In this document: piece after piece, positions 1 through 6,337 of the stretch | Layout: each line of letters starts with the position of its first letter | Position numbering within the stretch: position 1 is the first letter of the stretch | From: a virus | Virus record (IMG/VR): IMGVR_UViG_3300009502_000207 | Coordinates: 1-23,589 of that record | Length of the DNA: 23,589 nt | Reading direction: 5' to 3' (one strand) | Notes under the pieces: generated by a model | Told to the model about the DNA's origin: nothing | Seen by the model: the letters and a program-made list of their open reading frames with translations, nothing else | The model's database searches: none | Position numbers and translations under genes: made by a program

Positions 1-1861
1 ATTTAGACATACCGGTTAATGTTTCACCCCAGTTAGTCCCGGCCTTATTCAATTCATAAATATATTTTGTAACATCCTTAATCTTTTCAACTCCTACAGA
101 ACCTGCAAAATCTTCTCCCTTCGATCCAATGATCAATTTATTTAATTTGGTCATTGATTCTTGCTGAGTCTTTGATGATTCCTCAATAACACTATCAATT
201 TCATTCATCCTCGATTTGATCGCAATGCTTTTTATCAGGCCATTATTTACAAGATTTTGAGCTTTTTCAATATCAGCAAGCGATGATTTTTCTGTTAATA
301 GATGGGGAAGATATTCACCATATAATTCATTTATTTTTGAAATTGCAGCTTTACGTACTTCAGTATTTTCATTCAAATTTTTTGCAGTATCAAAAAGGCT
401 TGTCATAGTTGATTGTTCCTTTTTTATATTTCCGTAAAATTCAGCACCGGCAACCGTTGCACCTTTCAGGTTATTCCAATAAAGTAATAGAGCAGATCCA
501 GCCATCGCAATCAAGCTGATTATTGCACTCCACATATTTCCTTTATTTGCTGCATTTAAGGCTTTAGTTTCAGCTGTTGCTACCTCAGTAGCTTTAGAAT
601 AAAGATTTGTAACTGTTATATAAGCAGTTCTTACACCTGTTGCAATTTTTTCAATATTGGTAATTAGAAACATTGTGCCTTTATAAGCAATCAATCCGAT
701 TGATAAGGTTGCAATTGCCTTAACAAAGAATATTACCGTACCCAGATTTTCTCTTAAAGCTTTGAGAAATGATGTTGCTCCGGTAATAGATCCGGTAAAA
801 TAATTTGAATTGGTAAATATTTCACCGACAGATCTTCTCAATCCTTTCCATGCTTTTTCAAGAAGATTTAATTTTCCTTCTTGCTGCTGCATTTCATTTT
901 CTGCTATATTTTTATACTTTTTACCAACAATATCAATGGCTTCACCTGAATATAATTGTTCTTTTGTACAATCTTTGAAAGCTTTTTCAATCTTACCAAG
1001 TCCTTTGCCTAATTTTCCTTCCATAGTACCATCAAGCATTTTCACTGCTTCGTCGAATGAACCTCCCATAAGAGTTGCAAGTTCTGTAGCGGCTACAATG
1101 GTTTTTCTTATTTGTTCCGGACTACGCTTCTGGATGGCAAGAAACTTCTCTCCATCTAATATTTCCATACGCGAATACATTGTATGAGCTGAACGTTCAT
1201 CAGCCAGGGCGATGAGTTCTTTCTGTACTTTTTTATTACCTTCCAGTTCTACCAGGAGCAATCGTTCAGCATCTTTCATCTTCATGGCGGCCGATATTCC
1301 TTCTTTCACATAACCCACTATTTCTGATACTGCAAATGCCGCCAGAATAGCAGCCCCGAATTCCTGTATCTGCTTTTTCAATCCTCCGAAAAATCCCGAG
1401 AAAACACTTTTATGCCCGGCCATATCATCAGCAGTTTTTTTGAGGTTAGAATTCAATTCTTTAGTCCGGTTATTGATTTCGGCAAGTTCTTTCTCCAGGG
1501 TTTTAAATGCCGCACTGTTGGGATCCATGTGCTGCCTTAACATATTGAGTTCGCGCTGATGTTGCACCAGTTCTTTCAATGTCATATTACCAATGCCAAT
1601 GGAACGGTAAACATTATCAATTTGTGTTTTTTTAGCCTTTATCAGTTCAATGTTTCGCAACATTTCCTGAGCCTCGGTATTGCCAAGTTTTGCGGCAGAT
1701 GCAATTTCGGCTTCTGTTTTACCTTTGAATGATGTATTTTTAAGCCGGTTTACCGATTTTTCCAGTTCCTTTATATCATCATTCAACACTCTTATCTGTT
1801 TACGGTTTTGATCATTATTAATAATAATGTCAAGTTGAACGCGGTCAATTTTTAAACTCAT
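1..1861 (-). CDS. Phage tail tape measure protein, N-terminal part (cut by window edge)
   Basis: Tape measure proteins set tail length and line the tail lumen before DNA ejection. The frame is open from the ATG at 1861 to the window edge, giving about 620 residues without a stop, so the C-terminal part is missing. The first ~160 residues are charged, heptad-like helix, a typical start for this family. Hydrophobic segments follow near residues 165-185, 375-407 and 440-460, separated by amphipathic helical stretches rich in Lys, Glu, Ala and Leu. The start overlaps the stop of the upstream gene as ATGA, which implies translational coupling. I assign it from size, helix content, membrane-like segments and its place behind a small tail-type gene, not from a single motif. 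The promoter at 2309-2343 serves this pair. Confidence 0.85.
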   Translation of the reverse strand, partial: MSLKIDRVQLDIIINNDQNRKQIRVLNDDIKELEKSVNRLKNTSFKGKTEAEIASAAKLGNTEAQEMLRNIELIKAKKTQIDNVYRSIGIGNMTLKELVQHQRELNMLRQHMDPNSAAFKTLEKELAEINNRTKELNSNLKKTADDMAGHKSVFSGFFGGLKKQIQEFGAAILAAFAVSEIVGYVKEGISAAMKMKDAERLLLVELEGNKKVQKELIALADERSAHTMYSRMEILDGEKFLAIQKRSPEQIRKTIVAATELATLMGGSFDEAVKMLDGTMEGKLGKGLGKIEKAFKDCTKEQLYSGEAIDIVGKKYKNIAENEMQQQEGKLNLLEKAWKGLRRSVGEIFTNSNYFTGSITGATSFLKALRENLGTVIFFVKAIATLSIGLIAYKGTMFLITNIEKIATGVRTAYITVTNLYSKATEVATAETKALNAANKGNMWSAIISLIAMAGSALLLYWNNLKGATVAGAEFYGNIKKEQSTMTSLFDTAKNLNENTEVRKAAISKINELYGEYLPHLLTEKSSLADIEKAQNLVNNGLIKSIAIKSRMNEIDSVIEESSKTQQESMTKLNKLIIGSKGEDFAGSVGVEKIKDVTKYIYELNKAGTNWGETLTGMSK

Positions 1862-2304
1862 GATTGCTGATTTATGTATTCAAATCGTTGTTTAAGGAAA
1901 GCAATTACTTCGTCAGAATATTCGTACATCAAAATCCCGATCAGGCGGTTGAGCGATCCGTATGCATTACGGGCATACCAGCGGGCATCCTTCATCTTCT
2001 TTCGCCTGGGGGCGTTTCTCATTCCCCATACTATTGAATTTGTACTGGGAGCCTTAAATTTTGTTGTGTTTTTAGAATTGAGCCTGATTTCGATAGCACG
2101 GCCGTAACTAAGAAAACTCATTGAAAGCTTGGGATTAATACCTTCTTTCGTTACCTTGTAATCAATGCTGTTAAGAAGATCCTCCGATTTCACCAGTCCT
2201 TTACGTTCAATCTCGGCCATGAAAAGTTCCTGCAGGAAATCTCCATGCTGATAGAGAACATCATCAATAAACGCCAGTTGTAACTCATCGAATTTACCTT
2301 CCAT
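1858..2304 (-). CDS. Putative tail or neck protein upstream of the tape measure gene
   Basis: This 148-residue basic, helical protein has no motif I can name. It is the first gene after a late promoter. Its ATG lies only 4 nt beyond the -7 box (TAATATTG, then TAAC, then ATG), so the mRNA should have little or no leader. Its stop overlaps the tape measure start (ATGA). In siphophages this slot usually holds tail chaperones, tail completion proteins or HK97 gp10-like proteins. The central basic stretch (APRRKKMKDARW, about residues 97-108) and mixed helix pattern would suit a virion morphogenesis protein, but that is inference from position. I see no slippery site near the end that would suggest the usual G/GT tail-chaperone frameshift. 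Confidence 0.75.
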   Translation of the reverse strand: MEGKFDELQLAFIDDVLYQHGDFLQELFMAEIERKGLVKSEDLLNSIDYKVTKEGINPKLSMSFLSYGRAIEIRLNSKNTTKFKAPSTNSIVWGMRNAPRRKKMKDARWYARNAYGSLNRLIGILMYEYSDEVIAFLKQRFEYINQQS

Positions 2305-2308
2305 GTTA

Positions 2309-2343
2309 CAATATTAACTCCGGTAAATTCTGCATGAAAGGAC
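2309..2343 (-). promoter_or_regulatory. Late-type promoter for the tape-measure unit
   Basis: On the minus strand GTCCTTTCA (2343-2335) precedes TAATATTG (2316-2309). There are exactly 19 nt between TTTC and the -7 box. The same element and spacing occur at 12766-12800, 18952-18986 and 22940-22974. The ATG of the first gene starts 5 nt beyond the -7 box, so the transcript is probably leaderless or has only a few 5' bases. Confidence 0.75.
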
Positions 2344-2373
2344 ACAAAAAAAGCCACCCGGATGGAGTGGCTT
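2344..2373 (-). terminator. Rho-independent terminator ending the small-gene unit
   Basis: On the minus strand AAGCCAC and GTGGCTT form a 7-bp stem (2373-2367 with 2357-2351) around a 9-nt loop, followed by a run of T. It ends transcripts coming from the 2405-4208 genes. The T-run is directly joined to the GTCC of the next promoter, so terminator and promoter form one compact switch point. Confidence 0.75.
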
Positions 2374-2404
2374 CTGAAAGAAAACCTATAGGTTAATTAA
2401 TGAT

Positions 2405-2746
2405 TCAATCCTTTCTTACAGCATTAATTTTAAACTCAAGAAATAATTTTCCTCCAGGCATATCTCCATATGTAAAATCAATCAATTTATTATCAATCAT
2501 ACTATTAATCATAAATGGAATACTTTCCATGATTAATTTATTAACAAACTCTTTCAAATATTCTGAATTCGTTGGATTCTCCAATGCTTCCATAATTATT
2601 GGCTCTTTACGGGTTTCAGTTCTGAAAATTACCGGAACAATTTTTGCATCTTTGGATATTATTCCAAGTTGATCTATCCGAGGAATTGGAATAGACAATA
2701 TCCTACTCACCATTCTTAATATTCTGTATTTAGTTTCTATTTTCAT
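2405..2746 (-). CDS. Hypothetical protein, last gene of the small-gene unit
   Basis: A 113-residue protein I do not recognise. It is mostly helical, with a basic N-terminus (first ~15 residues) and a short Gly-rich turn (YGDMPGGKLF, about residues 93-102) leading into a final strand. It lies 20 nt after the ASCH-like gene, in the same direction, and a terminator follows it, so it closes the operon. Its base composition is AT-rich, like the ASCH-like gene and unlike the more GC-balanced small genes from 3260 to 4208. No membrane segment or signal peptide is visible. Confidence 0.6.
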   Translation of the reverse strand: MKIETKYRILRMVSRILSIPIPRIDQLGIISKDAKIVPVIFRTETRKEPIIMEALENPTNSEYLKEFVNKLIMESIPFMINSMIDNKLIDFTYGDMPGGKLFLEFKINAVRKD

Positions 2747-2766
2747 AAAATTAACTTTTAAGTGAA

Positions 2767-3249
2767 TTAATAATTTACTTTATCAGACCAACAAATGATC
2801 TGTCCTTTAAATGGCAGTTTTTTAATAAACCAATCTCTGAAATCATTATGAGAAAGGCCATCATTTTGAGCAAGAATATTTAAATTTTCACTACCAAATG
2901 ATCCATAAAAACTACCATTTATAAATACCTCATATGTTTCCAAAATTGAAATATCAAATACTTTTTTAACCTCAATATCATCGCAAAAACTTTGTTGTTT
3001 GCTTTTATAAGGTTTATCAGACCATACTCGTGGACTAAAATAATCACCTTCTTTAAACCTGTTTCCGACTCTTATTGTATGATATTTTGGAGAAGATATC
3101 ATTGCGGTTAAAAATGGATCTGCATTAATTGCAATAATTGGTATATAAGGATAAACTCCCTGACAAATCATTTGTGGAAAATATGTTGGTTCACCGGCTC
3201 TTGGATGATAAGGAGGAAATTTTTCAGAAAACGTTATAACTTTTGCCAT
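2767..3249 (-). CDS. ASCH/PUA-like domain protein
   Basis: About 160 residues from the chosen ATG at 3249. The stretch HTIRVGNRFKEGDYFSPRVW, followed by S-D-K-P-Y-K-S-K-Q, resembles the TIRxGxRWKxGDxxxLRxWSGKPYxSKQ pattern of ASCH-like (PUA-fold) proteins often carried by Bacteroidota phages. The ASCH fold is associated with RNA or nucleoside binding; the target here is unknown. An upstream in-frame ATG at 3279 would overlap the preceding gene by 20 nt. I prefer 3249 because it leaves a 10-nt gap and begins the ordinary MAKVITF start. A second Trp-containing segment (residues ~148-156) fits the closing strand of the fold. It is the only gene of the 2.4-4.2 kb unit with a recognisable domain. 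Confidence 0.65.
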   Translation of the reverse strand: MAKVITFSEKFPPYHPRAGEPTYFPQMICQGVYPYIPIIAINADPFLTAMISSPKYHTIRVGNRFKEGDYFSPRVWSDKPYKSKQQSFCDDIEVKKVFDISILETYEVFINGSFYGSFGSENLNILAQNDGLSHNDFRDWFIKKLPFKGQIICWSDKVNY

Positions 3250-3259
3250 GATTACAAAT

Positions 3260-3547
3260 TTAACAAAAAAATGATTCAAATACTGAGTTTCCGGTTAGTA
3301 TGCTTACCGATTGTATTAGATCGCATATACATTCCCTGTCGTATTGCATAATAATTTCATTAGCTTCGGTATCATTGCGGTAATAACACAATTCATCCAG
3401 ATAAGTTACAATGGCGGGAGTATCCGGGTTACAATGGTTATCCGTGTTTTTAAGGAAAGTTTCGGCTTCATTTATGGAAGTATTGATGTGTTTCAACAGC
3501 CATTCTTTGCTGCATAACATCGGATCCCAATTAATGTATGGTTCCAT
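3260..3547 (-). CDS. Hypothetical small protein
   Basis: A 95-residue protein of unknown function. I take the ATG at 3547 (MEPYINWDPML), which overlaps the end of the preceding gene by 17 nt. A longer reading to 3607 would lie deep inside that gene and adds a basic stretch with no support. The sequence is acidic and helical, with several Cys residues (CSKEW, HCNPD, CYY, ECICD). These could bind metal, but the spacing fits no motif I know. Tight overlap with its neighbour implies coupled translation. Confidence 0.6.
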   Translation of the reverse strand: MEPYINWDPMLCSKEWLLKHINTSINEAETFLKNTDNHCNPDTPAIVTYLDELCYYRNDTEANEIIMQYDRECICDLIQSVSILTGNSVFESFFC

Positions 3548-3725
3548 TGGCTTCGGATTTAAAGTTTTCTTTGTTCTCCTCGTAGCTAACGGTAATAAAA
3601 GCATCATCGTCTACCAGGCGGAGCCGGGTGTCCATGTCGGTAAGTTCCCATAAGGATTCCGGATCTATGATTTCGTCTCCAACGGAAACCATTTCCTTGT
3701 TCCTGAAAAATTTACGGCCGATCAT
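3531..3725 (-). CDS. Hypothetical small protein (64 aa)
   Basis: A short acidic protein with no recognised domain. The start at 3725 is chosen because its ATG overlaps the stop of the upstream gene as ATGA, the pattern seen repeatedly in this window. The alternative ATG at 3776 lies 50 nt inside that gene. The middle (SVGDEIIDPESLWELTD) reads like a small beta-rich fold. Its 3' end overlaps the next start by 17 nt. Confidence 0.6.
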   Translation of the reverse strand: MIGRKFFRNKEMVSVGDEIIDPESLWELTDMDTRLRLVDDDAFITVSYEENKENFKSEANGTIH

Positions 3726-3961
3726 CCCCGCCTCCTTTCCTGCACCGGCTCGTTGATAATGCGGGTACATTCGCACACAAATTCGTTTGCTTTAAAATCG
3801 TAGTTCACATAAATGCTGAGCATGATGTCGCGTTTACCATCGTAAATATCTACGAGGTTTTCCTGAAGATGTTCGCGGCTTATCCGGGTAATTTCGGACC
3901 CGCGCCGGAGCATAACGGCAAGCTGTACCATTACACTCATGAATAGCCTGATGCGTTTCAT
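3722..3961 (-). CDS. Hypothetical small protein with hydrophobic N-terminus
   Basis: A 79-residue protein beginning MKRIRLFMSVMVQLAVMLRR, a basic start followed by a 12-13 residue hydrophobic stretch and another basic patch. This could be a short membrane anchor or signal-like helix, but it is short for a full membrane segment. The C-terminal half is predicted beta (MLSIYVNYDFKANEFVCECT) and ends in a basic tail. The chosen ATG at 3961 lies 4 nt beyond the upstream stop; the longer option at 3985 overlaps the upstream gene by 20 nt. The end overlaps the next start (ATGA). Confidence 0.6.
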   Translation of the reverse strand: MKRIRLFMSVMVQLAVMLRRGSEITRISREHLQENLVDIYDGKRDIMLSIYVNYDFKANEFVCECTRIINEPVQERRRG

Positions 3962-3965
3962 AATT

Positions 3966-4208
3966 TTATTTATGAAGCTCGGCAATGATGTTGATTAAAA
4001 AATACTGCAAATCAAAAAACTCTGGATCCACAGCTTCGCGCGAAAAGCATCCTTCGGCCGCATTCATGGCGATAACGCCTTGCGAAATGGTACAAATGCT
4101 TTCGAGAGCGGGTTGTTGTTTGATTTCTTTAAGGATTTCGATCAGGTTACTGGTAAGGTGTAATCCTTCTACTTCAATTTTTGGTGAATTTTTGTCATTG
4201 TGTGACAT
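3966..4208 (-). CDS. Hypothetical protein, first gene of the small-gene unit
   Basis: An 80-residue, mostly helical acidic protein of unknown function. It is the first gene behind the folded leader RNA at 4228-4347. Its ribosome binding site is unusually clear for this genome: AGGAG lies about 10 nt before the ATG and directly follows the U-run of the leader stem. A leader structure that changes access to AGGAG, or ends transcription at the U-run, would control the whole unit down to 2405. The pattern of one Cys pair and several Ile/Leu heptads suggests a small helical bundle. Confidence 0.65.
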   Translation of the reverse strand: MSHNDKNSPKIEVEGLHLTSNLIEILKEIKQQPALESICTISQGVIAMNAAEGCFSREAVDPEFFDLQYFLINIIAELHK

Positions 4209-4227
4209 TGGTTGTATCTCCTAAAAA

Positions 4228-4301
4228 AGGAAGTTCCTCTGGCGTTACCGGTGATCAGACCGTCACCAACCCTTGCGGGTGGCGAACCAGAGGAACTTCC
4301 T
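4228..4301 (-). ncRNA. Structured leader RNA: three-way junction with GNRA tetraloop and U-run
   Basis: On the minus strand a perfect 15-bp stem (arms 4301-4287 and 4242-4228) encloses two hairpins. One is ACCC-GCAA-GGGT (4280-4269), which has a GNRA tetraloop. The other is GGTGA/TCACC (4267-4263 with 4254-4250). The outer stem is followed at once by six T, then AGGAG and the first gene. The leader's 5' end contains GCGTTAC (4347-4341), complementary to GTAACGC in the junction (4248-4242). It also has a second copy of GATCACC (4335-4329) that could compete for GGTGA. These pairings allow alternative folds. The GNRA loop forms only on the minus strand, which argues for RNA function in the sense of the operon. 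I do not recognise a known riboswitch class; an attenuator or a small stable RNA are both possible. Confidence 0.55.
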
Positions 4302-4349
4302 CTATTAAGATTAATGGTTGTCAACATGGGTGATCGTTAAGTAACGCTG

Positions 4350-4382
4350 CAAATATACAAACAATGAAATAGCAAATGCAAA
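4350..4382 (-). promoter_or_regulatory. Host-like promoter of the small-gene unit
   Basis: TATATTTG (4357-4350) matches the Bacteroidota -7 consensus TAnnTTTG. TTTG at 4382-4379 could be the -33 element, with a 21-nt spacer. It lacks the GTCCTTTCA element of the late promoters. The expected start near 4343-4347 gives a leader of about 135 nt before the ATG at 4208. A short inverted repeat (CGTTA/TAACG, 4335-4346) sits at the start point and could be an operator or part of the leader fold. Confidence 0.5.
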
Positions 4383-4384
4383 TA

Positions 4385-4867
4385 TTATTTCAAATATTTT
4401 TCAATACATGATAAATCTTTAATAAGAATATTTTTTGAATCCTCTGAAAATGAATATTCAAATAATAATTTAATTCCAGTAATTTTAACTTTCCCCATTT
4501 TATTAAACATCTTCGGTGTCAATGCGACTATAACAAAAACTTGAAATTTTTCATCATATTCATTATATTTTGAATAAAAAGGGATTATAAATGAATATTT
4601 TAATATTTCCTTATCATCAAATAACATATATAAAGTATCTGTTTTATAAACTGTAAATGCAGAAGGTTGATCTAATCGTAAATACATATATATGTTATTA
4701 CCATCAACAGTAAATTTATATTTGCCATTGTTAATTGTTTGATATTCAGTTTCGATTGTTTTTTGTTTTGTATATTCATCAGTAGTAATTTGAACATTGC
4801 AATCGTTAATCTGCCCCATACCAATTACCGGCAGGGATAAGAATAGAAAAAGGATTATATTTTTCAT
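4385..4867 (-). CDS. Secreted hypothetical protein with signal peptide
   Basis: A 160-residue protein with a clear Sec-type signal peptide: a short basic start, a hydrophobic core (IILFLFLSLPVIG) and a likely cleavage after about residue 18 (GMG-Q). There is no lipobox Cys at the cleavage site. The mature part is beta-rich, with many Tyr, Thr and Lys residues, and I do not recognise it. It stands alone: a terminator lies just upstream (4892-4929) and the next unit has its own promoter. Strong AT bias and an export signal suggest a cargo gene that acts on the host envelope or outside it, perhaps in lysogenic or superinfection contexts. That is inference. I could not find a convincing -33 element for it; a TATCTTG near 4890-4884 is the only -7-like sequence. 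Confidence 0.65.
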   Translation of the reverse strand: MKNIILFLFLSLPVIGMGQINDCNVQITTDEYTKQKTIETEYQTINNGKYKFTVDGNNIYMYLRLDQPSAFTVYKTDTLYMLFDDKEILKYSFIIPFYSKYNEYDEKFQVFVIVALTPKMFNKMGKVKITGIKLLFEYSFSEDSKNILIKDLSCIEKYLK

Positions 4868-4891
4868 TGTTTAAAATTTTGTGCAAGATAC

Positions 4892-4929
4892 AAAAAAAAC
4901 AAAAAACTCCCGAACATTCGCCCGGGAGT
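4892..4929 (-). terminator. Rho-independent terminator ending the long portal/lysis unit
   Basis: ACTCCCG (4929-4923) and CGGGAGT (4912-4906) form a 7-bp stem around a 10-nt loop, followed on the minus strand by a long T-rich run. It lies about 45 nt after the stop of the 59-residue gene, and so marks the end of the transcript that begins at the 12766-12800 promoter. Confidence 0.75.
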
Positions 4930-4974
4930 CGGAGAATTACATTAAATCTTTTAGCAATGACAATTGTAAAATTA

Positions 4975-5154
4975 TTATAATTTATCTACATAATCAGCAA
5001 CCATATCTTTAGCTTTTACAAGTAAAGTTACTGCTTCTGTTAATTTAACATCTGCACCAAGTTCCTCTACTTCCTGTATTGCTTCATAAATTGCTTTTTC
5101 AGCTGGTGTATTTAGATCCAGTCGATTTCTTCTTGGAATTTCTGTTGATATCAT
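4975..5154 (-). CDS. Small helical protein (59 aa), possibly Acb2-like hairpin
   Basis: A small gene running from the ATG at 5154 to TAA at 4977-4975. The protein starts MISTEIPRRNRLDLNTPAEK and continues as two amphipathic helices (about residues 16-32 and 38-58) with a short GAD turn. The helix-turn-helix hairpin with the LTEAVTLL pattern in helix 2 recalls the small Acb2/Tad1-type hairpin proteins of phages, which bind cyclic-nucleotide signals of CBASS and Thoeris. The similarity is a visual impression only, and other two-helix phage proteins would look alike. Coding status is supported by the intact frame, its fit between the upstream gene (16-nt gap) and the terminator, and even codon use. 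Confidence 0.6.
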   Translation of the reverse strand: MISTEIPRRNRLDLNTPAEKAIYEAIQEVEELGADVKLTEAVTLLVKAKDMVADYVDKL

Positions 5155-5170
5155 TTATTTTATTAAATAT

Positions 5171-5383
5171 TTACTCTTTTTTTTCTGCATAGCAATGTTT
5201 TGCTATTACAATCAGGCTTTCTTTCTTCATGTGGCATAAGTGTTCCTGTGAATAGTCACAGATGTGTTTTGCCTTTTCTTCATCCAGGTCATACTGTCCG
5301 TTTTCCATCGGGAAAACATTCCCGGAATTCAGGTCGATCACGCTGCCCAGTTCCGGAATTTCAAAAAACTTACTTTTCGACAT
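5171..5383 (-). CDS. Hypothetical small protein (70 aa)
   Basis: An unrecognised acidic protein. The N-terminal half looks beta-rich (FFEIPELGSVIDLNSGNVFP), and the C-terminal half is helical with three Cys and several His residues (HICDY, EHLCHM, KHCYAEKK). That Cys/His set could hold a metal, but no standard zinc-finger spacing is present. The gene lies 20 nt after the glycosyltransferase gene and 16 nt before the 59-residue gene, in the same transcript. Confidence 0.6.
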   Translation of the reverse strand: MSKSKFFEIPELGSVIDLNSGNVFPMENGQYDLDEEKAKHICDYSQEHLCHMKKESLIVIAKHCYAEKKE

Positions 5384-5403
5384 AGTTGTATATATTAAGG
5401 TGA

Positions 5404-6141
5404 TTAATTTGCCGTTCCCAAATAGCGGTAACTCAGATTAAATTGCAATAGCGGCATCCCGAACATCCGGATAACCTGAAAATTCAGTTTAGAAACAGAT
5501 ATCGGAATATTAAGTTTCTTCAGATAGCGATGATAAATGAATTCAGTATGCGGGTTCTTATCCGGGTTCATGAACACATCGTGGTCGATGTGCCAGTAAA
5601 AGTCCGCAACTTTATCAATCAGGTCCTGAGTCCCATGTTCCCATATATCAGAACATGCTCCCTGGTCGAGAAACTGCGAATGTGGTGAAACATACAGCCT
5701 GTCGCTTTGATATTCCCATGGATCGAACTTTGAAATATAATTCAGATCCATCCTGCACACAAATATACGGTCATACGGTCCATATTTCTTTGCCAGGTTC
5801 ACCGACTTGCGGCAGCTCTCAAATGCGATCTTAAGGCAGTAAGGATTATGCCCCCTGTTCCATCCGGGTATCGGTAAAACGCTTCTCTGGTGTTCTACCA
5901 GCATATCCTTTGGCTTGTATATGCGGATGATCTCTTCCTGGTTGATGGGTTTGCGTGCTTCTTCAAGAAGTTTATTATTGCCTTCCATTTTCACCCACCA
6001 GCTGTCATTTGTATTCGACGTCTCACTCCATGTATGGATGAAGATATCACCAGGTGCCTGGTTGAATACATTATTAAAAAAGTTCTGATAAGTTTGCTTG
6101 TACGTGCGTACGTGGCCGAGAAAACAATATGCAATTTTCAT
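5404..6141 (-). CDS. Glycosyltransferase-like protein
   Basis: A 245-residue soluble protein with the layout of a small nucleotide-sugar transferase. It opens with MKIAYCFLGHVRTY, like the ISGHLRT start of an exopolysaccharide-type family. DIFIHTW follows at residues 32-38 and RMDL at 130-133; the latter occupies the usual position of the acidic metal/nucleotide-sugar motif. HTEFIYHRYL lies near residue 204. No membrane segment is seen, so it should act in the cytoplasm. It lies directly after the lysis genes and may glycosylate a virion protein or alter a host surface glycan. The acceptor and sugar cannot be read from the sequence. The family call is moderate; the transferase reaction is inferred. 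Confidence 0.65.
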   Translation of the reverse strand: MKIAYCFLGHVRTYKQTYQNFFNNVFNQAPGDIFIHTWSETSNTNDSWWVKMEGNNKLLEEARKPINQEEIIRIYKPKDMLVEHQRSVLPIPGWNRGHNPYCLKIAFESCRKSVNLAKKYGPYDRIFVCRMDLNYISKFDPWEYQSDRLYVSPHSQFLDQGACSDIWEHGTQDLIDKVADFYWHIDHDVFMNPDKNPHTEFIYHRYLKKLNIPISVSKLNFQVIRMFGMPLLQFNLSYRYLGTAN

Positions 6142-6143
6142 GG

Positions 6144-6329
6144 TTATAGATCTTCAAGTTTTTCCTTCAGCTGATCATAATCTTTCTTCAATTCTTTTAG
6201 TTTTTCTCCGGTATATGATTGTTCACGGCCTACCATTGTACCTCCCACGGTAACAGAATCTTTAATAACAACTATTGGTATTTCTGCCACTGATAATGTT
6301 GTCTTTATTATTTTACCAAGTATTCCCAT
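6144..6329 (-). CDS. Small conserved phage protein (61 aa)
   Basis: The first ~25 residues are moderately hydrophobic (MGILGKIIKTTLSVAEIPIV), followed by a Gly-rich turn (TVGGTMVGRE) and a charged C-terminal helix of Lys, Glu and Leu heptads. The composition resembles short phage proteins that often sit beside endolysin and spanin genes and have no proven function. It starts 8 nt after the spanin-like gene and ends 2 nt before the glycosyltransferase ATG. A role in lysis or as a peripheral membrane protein is possible from position alone. Confidence 0.6.
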   Translation of the reverse strand: MGILGKIIKTTLSVAEIPIVVIKDSVTVGGTMVGREQSYTGEKLKELKKDYDQLKEKLEDL

Positions 6330-6337
6330 ATAATGAT

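Noticed and set aside
810-1187. 125-codon open frame on the plus strand
   Set aside because: It lies wholly antisense to the tape measure gene, has no ribosome site and reads as a Ser/Phe/Pro-rich shadow.
2800-2825. Plus-strand GTCCTTTA inside the ASCH-like gene as a fifth late promoter
   Set aside because: Wrong strand for any gene, last base differs, and no -7 box follows at 19 nt.
4228-4301. TPP riboswitch, suggested by CTGATC...GTAACGCCAG
   Set aside because: The CUGAGA half and the TPP helix layout are missing; the likeness is limited to a short string.
4228-4301. Hammerhead ribozyme
   Set aside because: CTGAT is present, but the GAAA core and the three-stem arrangement around a cleavage site are not.
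4882-4913. Promoter for the secreted-protein gene at 4867
   Set aside because: TATCTTG resembles a -7 box, but no TTTG or GTCCTTTCA lies at a suitable distance in the T-rich terminator tail.
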